Positions 1-5,619 of a stretch of 10,933 nt of DNA are shown here, one piece after another; within the stretch, counting starts at the first letter, position 1; every line of letters starts with the position of its first letter. The notes below the pieces were generated by a model, which was given only the letters and a program-made list of their open reading frames with translations, had not been told where the DNA came from and did not search any database. Source of the stretch: JAVVRI01 sp036654795 (GTDB lineage Bacteria; Bacteroidota; Bacteroidia; Bacteroidales; Tannerellaceae). Location: the NCBI GenBank assembly GCA_036654795.1, contig JAVVRI010000107.1:1-10933 (forward strand). The letters run 5' to 3'. Made by a program: the position numbers and the translations under genes.

Positions 1-2
1 TC

Positions 3-224
3 CAAAATGGAAGGGTATGTTTTCAAAATGGAGCGGATAAAAGTAAAGCACCTACCTCAATCCCGATGACACGCTATTTTGCCCCTTTCCCAAAAGATCA
101 GGGCATTTACGACGCAATGAATAAGGGTATCCGGATCGCTTCCGGCAAATGGATCCTCTTTATGAATAGCGGCGACTTGTTTGTAGACACTATTTTGTAT
201 CTTTTTTTACAGTTAGTTTCTTAA
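3..224 (+). pseudogene. Family 2 glycosyltransferase remnant (3'-truncated)
   Basis: One plus-strand frame is open from the window edge to a TAA at 222-224. It encodes PKDQGIYDAMNKGIRIASGK followed closely by WILFMNSGD. This is the GIYDAMNKG...A.G....LNSGD block of family 2 glycosyltransferases, which make polysaccharides from nucleotide sugars at the cytoplasmic membrane. A complete enzyme carries over 100 more residues after this block. Here the frame stops about 15 codons later in unrelated AT-rich sequence, so the 3' end is lost. The 5' end lies outside the window or is also lost; the first 50 bases look little like the family. Its last 35 bases overlap the end of the convergent minus-strand lipoprotein gene. 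It suggests the neighbourhood of a capsule or O-antigen locus. The motif is clear; calling it a pseudogene is inference from length. Confidence 0.7.
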
Positions 225-684
225 TCACTGGATAGCATATAGTTAGAAACACAATAAAAAGCAGCATTCCGCTCAATAAGCATCGACAAGACAGGGCAAA
301 CGGTTGCTGAACTTTTTGCTCCCCCCCTTTTTTTTCAGCAAAAAAGGTTTTGTTAGATCGGCTCTCCTCTCTATTTTCTTGTTCTGCATAAGTAACAGCC
401 GTATCCTTTGCCTCAATTCGTCCCTCCGCCAGCGTCACACGTTGTATATATTGTTGCCCAAGGCTGTCCGGACTTGTGTAAGAGATCTGTTGAAGGCGCA
501 TCTCCATACGGATAGCCGATTGTTGCAAACGCTGCAATTCCTGACGATCGACACGCATTGACCGTAGCGAATCTACGCTCCGCTCCTTTTCCATCCATTC
601 CGTATTACGTTTGGTTGAAACACAGCCCCAGCAGGTGACTAAAAAGAGCGTTGCATATATTAATGTATAGAGCGGGCGGTTCAT
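190..684 (-). CDS. Lipoprotein with C-terminal membrane helix, unimolecular-spanin-like
   Basis: A 164-residue protein. An N-terminal hydrophobic signal ends in cysteines at 18 and 21 (LVTC or CWGC, a non-standard lipobox). A charged Gln/Glu/Arg-rich stretch of likely helix or coiled coil runs from about 27 to 95, with a hydrophilic linker to about 130. One membrane helix (about 133-154, SGMLLFIVFLTICY) is followed by a Lys-rich tail. A lipid anchor at one end and a membrane helix at the other is the plan of phage unimolecular spanins, which link outer and inner membranes and fuse them in the last step of lysis. Its ATG overlaps the stop of the M15 peptidase gene (ATGA), and it is the last gene of the operon. 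It could instead be an unrelated envelope-spanning lipoprotein; the architecture is seen, the role inferred. The gene contains an A8-G7 homopolymer run (coding strand). Confidence 0.72.
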   Translation of the reverse strand: MNRPLYTLIYATLFLVTCWGCVSTKRNTEWMEKERSVDSLRSMRVDRQELQRLQQSAIRMEMRLQQISYTSPDSLGQQYIQRVTLAEGRIEAKDTAVTYAEQENREESRSNKTFFAEKKGGEQKVQQPFALSCRCLLSGMLLFIVFLTICYPVIKKLTVKKDTK

Positions 685-1172
685 ATAATAATAATTTGAC
701 GGCGGTTCTTCCCTTTTTGTTTGAGCGAAAGGTGCATAAAGCCACGGCGACGATAGAATATAGCCTGATCGAAATTCAGGCAGCTATCCTCCAAATCATC
801 CAGCAAACGGGCACTACCCAAGGTGTAAATGTCCACAGCCTCACCGGAAAGATGTTGCGAGTTTGGTTTACCACCAACCAACCGGTTCAATTCTTCACTC
901 CGAAAGCCACTGGATATTTGCATATCCAACCTGTGATAGACACGAAGAGGCTCCAGCAACTTCTCCACCAGGTTCTTTATAGCTCTCACCGCTTCGCGCG
1001 TAGGCGTATTGTCCAGTCCATGCTCCACCGCCACGGCACTATAAGTAAACTCGTCCATGCAAAAATGATCACTGATCCAATCGCTGTGCCTTTCGCGCCA
1101 CATACGGGTTTTACACGTCAACTCTTCTTCGCTCATTTGTACGTATTTTTTTATTGCATATTTATTTTCCAC
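681..1172 (-). CDS. M15-family peptidoglycan peptidase (D-Ala-D-Ala carboxypeptidase-like, endolysin-like)
   Basis: A zinc metallopeptidase of the peptidase M15_3 type, which cuts peptide bonds in peptidoglycan stems. Visible motifs, numbered from the GTG at 1172, are SGFRSEELN (R91), SQHLSGEAVD with likely zinc ligands H107 and D114, and FMHLSL with the third ligand H147. There is no signal peptide, as in endolysins that depend on a holin or in cytoplasmic enzymes. The GTG start overlaps the preceding membrane-protein gene by 11 bases. An in-frame ATG at 1136 (MSEEELTCKT) leaves the whole domain intact and may be the true start. It lies third in an operon of HU, small membrane protein, this enzyme and lipoprotein, and its stop overlaps the next ATG by 4 bases. 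The catalytic family is well supported; whether the target is the cell's own wall or a rival's is unknown. Confidence 0.88.
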   Translation of the reverse strand: MENKYAIKKYVQMSEEELTCKTRMWRERHSDWISDHFCMDEFTYSAVAVEHGLDNTPTREAVRAIKNLVEKLLEPLRVYHRLDMQISSGFRSEELNRLVGGKPNSQHLSGEAVDIYTLGSARLLDDLEDSCLNFDQAIFYRRRGFMHLSLKQKGKNRRQIIII

Positions 1173-1368
1173 CTTGTCTTCTTTTTATTTGATATGAATA
1201 ATCTACTCCAAACAGTGCTCCGGCAAAGGTGCTGATCTCGCCAAAAGCCACCAACACACTGTTGTCTATCTCGCCGGCAGGTGCCACCCAGAAACCGGAA
1301 AAGATTAAAACAAGACCGGCTACACAAAGTAGCACGGCCATTGTTACTTGCAAATTCATGCGCCTCAT
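1162..1368 (-). CDS. Small two-helix membrane protein, holin-like
   Basis: A 68-residue protein with two hydrophobic helices, about residues 6-28 (VTMAVLLCVAGLVLIFSGFW) and 35-55 (NSVLVAFGEISTFAGALFGV). They are joined by a short acidic turn (AGEID) and followed by a basic tail (KRRQGGK). Size, two helices and a charged C-terminus are the features of class II holins, small phage proteins that make membrane holes to release endolysin. Its ATG overlaps the HU stop by 4 bases (ATGA) and its end overlaps the M15 peptidase start, so the genes are probably translationally coupled. Position immediately before an endolysin-like gene supports the holin reading. No sequence motif proves it, since holins have none; it may be a general small membrane protein. 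Confidence 0.68.
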   Translation of the reverse strand: MRRMNLQVTMAVLLCVAGLVLIFSGFWVAPAGEIDNSVLVAFGEISTFAGALFGVDYSYQIKRRQGGK

Positions 1369-1793
1369 ACAGAATGTGGTTTATCGCATTCCTTTTCCAC
1401 CACTTCGGGAACCACATGAACATACTCCAATGTGTTTTTCGTCTCCCGCAGTTCTCTGCCCGGAGTAAAGATGATTTTCGGTTTGCGCAGCAGATTCGGG
1501 TTAAAGTCCTTTGTCTCTACCACCCCATCGCTACTTACCGACATACGAAAGTTACCAAACTCACCCAGCTGCACGATGCGTCCTTCCTGTAGCTCCATGT
1601 CCATCACAAAGTTCAGGCTGTCCAGCACCGCCTTCACGTCTGCGCTCGACACGGTACTTCTCGCTCCGATCATTTTACAAAGATGCTTCAGCCCTGAAGT
1701 CCCATTGTTTTTCGACACTGCGTAAAACTTCTTCTCCGAATCCTTCACGCCTGGCTTAGACATGCGTTGTACTAATTTAAATCCTTGTGCCAT
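1365..1793 (-). CDS. HU-family DNA-binding protein (Bacteroidales long HU type)
   Basis: A 142-residue HU-like protein. HU proteins are small dimeric proteins that bind and bend DNA in the nucleoid. Visible features are an N-terminal extension (about 1-30), a helical region (SGLKHLCKMIGARSTVSSADVKAV split over about 33-58), the LGEFGNFRMSV strand-turn-strand around 77-87 (counterpart of the GFGtF motif of HU), and KIIFTPGRELRE near 106-117 (counterpart of the vkFkPGk.L end of HU). A divergent 25-residue tail follows. It is the first gene of the lysis-like operon and overlaps the next gene by ATGA. A perfect -7 box lies about 50 bases upstream. HU genes next to M15 or amidase genes are common near Bacteroides polysaccharide loci, and this arrangement fits that pattern. 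Confidence 0.87.
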   Translation of the reverse strand: MAQGFKLVQRMSKPGVKDSEKKFYAVSKNNGTSGLKHLCKMIGARSTVSSADVKAVLDSLNFVMDMELQEGRIVQLGEFGNFRMSVSSDGVVETKDFNPNLLRKPKIIFTPGRELRETKNTLEYVHVVPEVVEKECDKPHSV

Positions 1794-1842
1794 CTGTTTT
1801 TAATGTATTAAATGGTTTATGTGTCCCCTATTGAACACAGTG

Positions 1843-1850
1843 CAAAGATA
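1843..1850 (-). promoter_or_regulatory. -7 box for the HU/lysis-like operon
   Basis: Read on the minus strand this is TATCTTTG, a perfect match to the Bacteroides -7 consensus TAnnTTTG. No good -33 TTTG lies at the usual 19-21 bp spacing; the nearest is a TTTC 17 bp upstream. Predicted transcription would start near 1836, about 43 bases before the HU start codon. Confidence 0.6.
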
Positions 1851-1953
1851 GAGTAGCCTCAACGAGGGAAATCCTTCCGAAACAACGAGCTATTTAGTTA
1901 TCTATCAGACCGTTTAAGTTTAATGTTGGTTGTTTTACCGTTCATTGGCAAGA

Positions 1954-1965
1954 CCTCCTTTCCTG
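1954..1965 (+). promoter_or_regulatory. 12-base element complementary to both downstream ribosome binding sites
   Basis: CCTCCTTTCCTG here is the exact reverse complement of CAGGAAAGGAGG, which occurs at 2327-2338 and again at 2836-2847 as the ribosome binding sites of the second and third genes of the DUF3791/DUF3990 operon. It resembles the anti-Shine-Dalgarno end of 16S rRNA. If transcribed, RNA from this stretch could mask both sites. A weak promoter-like TAAGTTTA at 1915-1922 could produce such an RNA. The complementarity is directly visible; regulation is inference. Confidence 0.35.
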
Positions 1966-2028
1966 CTACATTTAATCTTTCTTTCGATTATACGAGGATA
2001 AATGGCCTATTTTTCAGCGAGAAATACA

Positions 2029-2036
2029 TATCTTTG
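2029..2036 (+). promoter_or_regulatory. -7 box for the DUF3791/DUF3990 operon
   Basis: TATCTTTG is a perfect Bacteroides -7 match. The -33 region is poor, with only TTTT at 2010-2013 at a short spacing. Transcription from here would start near 2043, so an ATG at 2002 could not be used. This decides in favour of the ATG at 2065 for the first gene. Confidence 0.6.
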
Positions 2037-2064
2037 TAACACACATAATCAGCATATCAGCCGT

Positions 2065-2349
2065 ATGATGACAATAGATGATAGAAGTACCGAATTTGTT
2101 GTATTCTGTATTGAGAATACCGCTGCACGCATTGACCGTTCCGGCAGCGAGGTTTATTCCGAGCTGCTAAAGCTCAATGCTATAGAGACATTCCTTTACG
2201 CCAGTTATCCTGCCCTTCACACACAAAGTAAGGAGTATATAGTAGATGAAGTATTGGAATTCATCTATCATCGCGACCCGACTTTTCTACCTTCCGACTA
2301 CCAACCATGGATAGCACCGAGCCATACAGGAAAGGAGGAACAAGCATGA
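2065..2349 (+). CDS. DUF3791-family small protein (first of pair)
   Basis: A 94-residue protein. The hydrophobic-charged pattern STEFVVFCIENTAARI....GSEVYSEL and the ending HTQSKEYIVDEVLEFI match the DUF3791 family: small helical proteins of Bacteroidetes and Firmicutes with no known biochemical role, usually found beside DUF3990. The start is placed at the ATG of 2065 (a second follows at 2068) because the -7 box at 2029 rules out the upstream ATG at 2002. The stop overlaps the ATG of the DUF3990 gene (ATGA), and its last codons (TGKEEQA) also form that gene's ribosome binding site. By position it may be an antitoxin or partner of the DUF3990 protein; this is inference. Confidence 0.8.
   Translation: MMTIDDRSTEFVVFCIENTAARIDRSGSEVYSELLKLNAIETFLYASYPALHTQSKEYIVDEVLEFIYHRDPTFLPSDYQPWIAPSHTGKEEQA
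2326..2342 (+). promoter_or_regulatory. Strong ribosome binding site inside the end of the first DUF3791 gene (repeat copy 1)
   Basis: AAAGGAGG at 2331-2338 lies 7 bases before the DUF3990 ATG at 2346. Strong Shine-Dalgarno sequences are unusual in Bacteroides, where initiation mostly does not rely on them. The surrounding 17 bases recur exactly at 2835-2851 before the third gene. Confidence 0.7.
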
Positions 2350-2858
2350 TTGTCTATCACGGCTCCACACAAATAGTGCGTAAACCTTTGGTGAATGCAG
2401 GACGACACAACCTGGATTTTGGTCCCGGATTTTACATCACCAACCTACGCGCCCAAGCTATCTATTGGGCTAATCGCCCTGCCAATGCAGGTCAGCCACA
2501 TTGGTTGAATATTTATCAGTTCGACCTCGAAGCTCTACATCGCGATCATTATCGCCACCTACAATTCGCCGCCTACAATTATGAATGGTTGGAGTTCGTC
2601 GTTGCTAACCGTCGTGGAGAAAAACGTTGGCAGTCTTACGACTTGATAGAAGGGGGAATAGCCAACGACCGTGTGTTCAACACCATTGAGCTTTATCTTG
2701 CAGGTCTAACAGCCCGCGAAGACGCTCTCGAGAAATTGCGGTATGAACAACCCAACAATCAACTTTGCCTTCTCCGCCAAGAAATTATAGATCACTATCT
2801 ACACTTTGTCAGTGCTGAAGAAGTAGGCAATATGACAGGAAAGGAGGAACAGCCATGA
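2346..2858 (+). CDS. DUF3990 protein, ADP-ribosyltransferase-like
   Basis: A 170-residue protein starting at ATG 2346 (MIVYHGST), placed by the coupled ATGA and its ribosome binding site. VYHGS at the start and DFGPGFYITN.RAQAIYWA at about 24-42 fit the first two conserved blocks of ADP-ribosyltransferase folds (the H/Y-G and GxGFY.T elements). WLEFVVANRR, YDLIEGGIANDRVFNTI and LRYEQPNNQL complete the DUF3990 pattern. Such enzymes transfer ADP-ribose from NAD+ to a target; for DUF3990 the target is not established as far as I know. The gene lies between two DUF3791 genes with 4-base overlaps on both sides, the compact layout of a toxin-antitoxin or defence module. There is no signal peptide, so it should act in the cytoplasm. 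Family assignment is good; toxin function is inference. Confidence 0.82.
   Translation: MIVYHGSTQIVRKPLVNAGRHNLDFGPGFYITNLRAQAIYWANRPANAGQPHWLNIYQFDLEALHRDHYRHLQFAAYNYEWLEFVVANRRGEKRWQSYDLIEGGIANDRVFNTIELYLAGLTAREDALEKLRYEQPNNQLCLLRQEIIDHYLHFVSAEEVGNMTGKEEQP
2835..2851 (+). promoter_or_regulatory. Strong ribosome binding site inside the end of the DUF3990 gene (repeat copy 2)
   Basis: AAAGGAGG at 2840-2847 lies 7 bases before the ATG at 2855. It is an exact 17-base copy of 2326-2342, so both upstream proteins end in almost the same residues (TGKEEQA and TGKEEQP). The duplication suggests the two downstream genes are set to matched translation rates. Confidence 0.7.
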
Positions 2859-3079
2859 TCACATCCCCTCTTATTAACGAGACCTTGCTACAGATGAAGT
2901 ATGCCCGCATCATATGTCTTCTAGCCAAACGGTTAGAAATTAATCAGCCGCGAGCTCTTGGCGTGTTCTATGATAGCAACACCTATCGCTATTTGAGCCG
3001 CAAAGAGTATCACCTGCATAATATGAGCGATGCTTACGTGGTGGATGAAATCATGGAAGAGTTGCAAAGAAATCAATAA
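2855..3079 (+). CDS. DUF3791-family small protein (second of pair)
   Basis: A 74-residue protein. QMKYARIICLLAKRLEI, ALGVFYDSNTYRYLS and HLHNMSDAYVVDEIMEEL fit the DUF3791 family in its shorter, FYxSxTY-containing form. It differs clearly from the first DUF3791 protein, so the pair is not a recent duplication. The start is fixed by the ATGA overlap with the DUF3990 gene and the ribosome binding site 7 bases upstream. It ends 6 bases before the end of the convergent 161-residue gene. Possible roles are antitoxin, adaptor or target-recognition partner of the DUF3990 enzyme; none can be chosen from sequence. Confidence 0.78.
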   Translation: MITSPLINETLLQMKYARIICLLAKRLEINQPRALGVFYDSNTYRYLSRKEYHLHNMSDAYVVDEIMEELQRNQ

Positions 3080-3085
3080 GTACCC

Positions 3086-3571
3086 TTACCACCCATCCCC
3101 CTCATAGATTTCGATGCTGCCAATTAGTTGTAAGAGTTCTTCGGGGGAGTGGCGGTTGAGGCGGAGGTATTTGGAGAGGGTGCTTAGTTTGAAGGGGTAG
3201 CAGAAGATGGTGAGCAGGGAGGCGGCTAGGTGGAGGTAAGAGATGGGGATTCGGCGCTCGGTTGTCTCCAGTAGGTGGAGCATTTTGAGGAAAAGCGTTG
3301 GGCGAAGAAGGTGGTAGCGCAGGTCGCCCAAGGGGGTGTGTTGGGTCAGGTAGTCGGTGTAGCAGGAGCGGTCATGTTCAAAATACCTCTTCACAAACGT
3401 CTGGTAAGCGGGGCGCATCTGCTCGTAGTAGCCGAAGGCCAGTGCGCAAAGCTCTTGTAGTTGCTTCTCACACTCCTTTTCAGAAAGGGTTTTCAGATAA
3501 GCCTCAAACAGAGGCACCGTTGGTTTGGCGCCGTTAAACAGTGCCTGTAGCTTTTTATACTGTTTTTCCAT
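3086..3571 (-). CDS. Hypothetical helical protein, 161 residues
   Basis: I do not recognise this family. The protein has no signal peptide and looks mostly helical. An N-terminal half rich in Lys/Glu (LQALFNGAKPTV, LSEKECEKQLQELCALA) is followed by aromatic-rich segments (FGYYEQMRPAYQTFVKRYFEH). A more hydrophobic stretch, YLHLAASLLTIFCYPF, lies at about 112-127. The end, LSTLSKYLRLNRHSPEELLQLI, has the spacing of a small helix-turn-helix, though this is weak. The ATG lies 2 bases after a TAG that closes the degenerate HU-like reading frame upstream, so it was probably once the second gene of a two-gene unit with that HU-like gene. With the upstream gene broken, its promoter is unclear. It is convergent with the DUF3791 gene. 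Confidence 0.7.
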   Translation of the reverse strand: MEKQYKKLQALFNGAKPTVPLFEAYLKTLSEKECEKQLQELCALAFGYYEQMRPAYQTFVKRYFEHDRSCYTDYLTQHTPLGDLRYHLLRPTLFLKMLHLLETTERRIPISYLHLAASLLTIFCYPFKLSTLSKYLRLNRHSPEELLQLIGSIEIYEGDGW

Positions 3572-3573
3572 GT

Positions 3574-3808
3574 CTATCGCCCAAAGGGGAAATGTTTGGT
3601 TCCTTCGGACGCACCGACAATCAGCAGATCCGGATCAAAGTTATTTTTATCCGAATCTGCTGAATACAAAAGAAATTCTTTCTCATCACCCTTCCAAATT
3701 GAGCGCTTCCAACAATTTTTTGCCGGGTTTGAACTTCACGCTCGTGCGCTGAGGTATCTGAAGGTCAGACTGTTTTTTTGTTTTTTTCGACCGCCGTAAG
3801 GCGGGGTT
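3574..3808 (-). pseudogene. Degenerate HU-like DNA-binding protein, N-terminus missing and frameshifted
   Basis: On the minus strand the frame from 3808 to a TGA at 3686-3688 encodes KKQSDLQIPQRTSVKFKPGK then KLLEALNLEG. SVKFKPGKKLLEALN is the conserved C-terminal strand and helix of HU/IHF proteins. No start codon or N-terminal half exists; a stop at 3809-3811 closes the frame. Removing one G from the GGG before the TGA would join this frame to another that runs on (DEKEFLLYSADSDKN...IVGASEGTK) to a TAG at 3574-3576, two bases before the next gene. So this looks like an HU-type gene with a C-terminal tail, truncated at about 3808 and carrying one frameshift. The truncation point lies 16 bases from the end of the pilus operon and may mark its insertion boundary. 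The HU motif is clear; the frameshift reconstruction is inference. Confidence 0.6.
3621..3663. repeat. Inverted repeat, 15-bp arms
   Basis: Arms 3621-3635 and 3649-3663 (TCAGCAGATCCGGAT and ATCCGAATCTGCTGA) match at 14 of 15 positions around a 13-base AT-rich loop. It lies inside the degenerate HU-like tail, so may be coding sequence that happens to fold. No U-run follows on either strand, so it is not a clear terminator. Confidence 0.5.
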
Positions 3809-3824
3809 TTAAATTGTTAAATTG

Positions 3825-5585
3825 TTAAGGAATATCCCGGACACACCGAACATAGTTACTGTCGCTCGGACCACTGTAGGTGAAATTGCCACTGCCGAAG
3901 ACCAGTACGCAAATGTGGTCTCCACTCCTGTGGGGCGAAGTACTCCAATGGATGGTGATAAACGCTGGCTCACCCAACGCAACCCTATTTTCGTACATCA
4001 CGTGCAACTCATACAAGTTGGGTAAACGCCAACCCGTGCCTTCATTCGTACACAGTGTTTGAGCTGCAGAATAGTCGATACAGAGACTACTCTGTATCGA
4101 GCTTACCTCTATCTGACAATTCTTTTTTGTAAACGAACTTGCAGCAGGAATGGCTAAAATACTATTTCTTCGCCGCTCATAACTTTCATCGTAAGTATCT
4201 GCAATATACAGTTTCTTACCATCTACCGCTGGTGGTGGCCCTCCTGCCTGTTGCGTCACTGTTATAGATGTGCTGACAGGTGGAGTACCGACAGCCACTA
4301 TGAAGTCGGCGGTGCGGACAGAGGCGTCCGGATTTTTTGTAGCGGTGAAGGTGACGGTGGCAGGGCCGGTGCTCTGCATTGTGGCACCTGCTGCCACAGG
4401 GGTGCCTGTATCTATCTTCGCCGAGAGCCAAGAGGGGACGGTGAACGACCAGGGGGCACTGGGCTGAGCAATCACATTGAATTCGGTGGTAGCACCTTCG
4501 GCAGCTGCCAACTCTGCCGGATTAGTCATCGGGGGCATGCTGCCTATCGTAATGCGTTTGTCGGCAAAATCAACTCCGGCAAGCGTTACGGTGATTGTGT
4601 AGTTGTTGTTGCGCAGCACGTTGTAATCGTTCGCACCATTACCAACATAAAGTTTGAAGGAGACACCGCTGTAGGTAATGCCGCCTTGCGTGGCGTTGCC
4701 GGTCAGCTGGATATAGGTGGCGTTACTGACGCCATCGCCGGTTTTCGTTTTTTCAGTGCCGGCCGTATTCCCTCCGGTACCCGCTTGGTTTTCGGGCAGA
4801 TACCAATAGGTGGTGGTGGCAGGGGATGCAGCCAGCCAATTGCTGTAAGTAGCACCGCTTAGCTGACCCGTCGGAGCGATATATTGCAGCTCATTAGGCA
4901 CATTGCAGAGAGACAGAGCGGTTGGCGTAAAGGTGAAGTCTGTGCCACCGACCGTATATGTAAAAGAGATCTTTGCCAAGGCACGCGTCATGGCAATCGT
5001 AGCTTTAAAATCGCTGGTAATCGCCTTGTCTAAAGAGCCAATCATGATGCAATTCTTACTATTCGGAATGCCGTTGGTAAAGGCCGGACTATTCGTGAGG
5101 GCTTTGAAGGCCAGTTCTGTTCCGGCAGTGCTAGTCAAATCTCCGGCATTCGCCACCAAGTAGAGATGGCTCGTACCGGTAGCTTTCTCCAGCTTTAGCT
5201 TGACCTCTGTACCGGTGAAAGAAGCGATATATTTAGAAACAAGAAGGGTTCCGGAAGCGTCGTATTGCCCGATCCAGAGATCTTTCACCGCTGCTTCGTC
5301 CACCCCGGTAGTGGCATCCGCTGCTTTCGTGGCGGGGACGTTGCTTTCCGCAGCGCCAACCGTTTCGGACGCTTCGTCCGGAGCCACGCCGGGCGCAGTG
5401 AACGACACGCTCCGCGTACGAAGGACGTCGGCGGACTGTACGCTTAAAGATAGACAAGTCTCTACGGTTGCTTGGTCTCCATCGGAGGCATCGCCCCCTT
5501 CCAGTTCGGTGATTGTGCAACCGGCAGCCAGCAGCAGACTGAGTGCTGCGAGGCGGAGAAGGAACGATGGATTCATGCTATTCAT
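3825..5585 (-). CDS. Multidomain fimbrial tip-like lipoprotein (DUF4906-like, BACON, Lcl_C/DUF1566)
   Basis: A 586-residue lipoprotein with signal and lipobox LAAGC (Cys23). It is followed by a low-complexity Ala/Thr/Asp-rich region to about 95. A fimbrillin/DUF4906-like region (about 100-345) includes LYLVANAG, TRALAKISFTY and the YWYLPENQAG motif typical of these proteins. A BACON domain (about 365-446) runs from EFNVIAQPSAPWSFTVPSWL to ITVTQQAG; BACON domains are thought to bind carbohydrate or mucin or act as spacers. A C-terminal Lcl_C/DUF1566-like domain (about 505-585) has GTGWRLPNLYELHVMYENR, HWSTS and YVRCVRD. It is the last and largest gene of the pilus operon, with a 34-bp gap from the previous gene, the place of a tip or adhesin subunit. 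Start is at ATG 5585, or 5576 (MNPSFLL). Domain calls are strong; the tip role is inferred from position and the extra domains. Confidence 0.85.
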   Translation of the reverse strand: MNSMNPSFLLRLAALSLLLAAGCTITELEGGDASDGDQATVETCLSLSVQSADVLRTRSVSFTAPGVAPDEASETVGAAESNVPATKAADATTGVDEAAVKDLWIGQYDASGTLLVSKYIASFTGTEVKLKLEKATGTSHLYLVANAGDLTSTAGTELAFKALTNSPAFTNGIPNSKNCIMIGSLDKAITSDFKATIAMTRALAKISFTYTVGGTDFTFTPTALSLCNVPNELQYIAPTGQLSGATYSNWLAASPATTTYWYLPENQAGTGGNTAGTEKTKTGDGVSNATYIQLTGNATQGGITYSGVSFKLYVGNGANDYNVLRNNNYTITVTLAGVDFADKRITIGSMPPMTNPAELAAAEGATTEFNVIAQPSAPWSFTVPSWLSAKIDTGTPVAAGATMQSTGPATVTFTATKNPDASVRTADFIVAVGTPPVSTSITVTQQAGGPPPAVDGKKLYIADTYDESYERRRNSILAIPAASSFTKKNCQIEVSSIQSSLCIDYSAAQTLCTNEGTGWRLPNLYELHVMYENRVALGEPAFITIHWSTSPHRSGDHICVLVFGSGNFTYSGPSDSNYVRCVRDIP

Positions 5586-5619
5586 TGCATTTCTATTGTT
5601 TTTAGAAATTTATTCTTTT

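Noticed and set aside
1151..1423. A 90-residue minus-strand frame overlapping the holin-like gene
   Set aside because: It is a shifted frame of the 68-residue two-helix protein, which has ATGA coupling and membrane helices; this one has neither.
1950..1965. Fragment of 16S rRNA 3' end
   Set aside because: Only about 10 bases resemble the anti-Shine-Dalgarno end, and no further rRNA sequence flanks them.
2002..2064. Longer start (ATG 2002) for the first DUF3791 gene
   Set aside because: The perfect -7 box at 2029-2036 places the transcription start near 2043, and the 21 extra residues do not fit the family.
3275..3537. Plus-strand reading frames within 3275-3537
   Set aside because: They are shadows of the 161-residue minus-strand gene, Gly/Arg/Val-rich with no family features.
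3791..3804. CCGCC-GTAA-GGCGG hairpin as terminator of the pilus operon
   Set aside because: On the minus strand it is followed by A-runs, not U-runs. It has only a 5-bp stem and lies in the HU-derived coding remnant.
4251..4862. A 203-residue plus-strand frame opposite the tip-like gene
   Set aside because: The opposite strand encodes clear BACON and fimbrial motifs. This frame is rich in Cys/Arg/Gly, typical of an antisense shadow.
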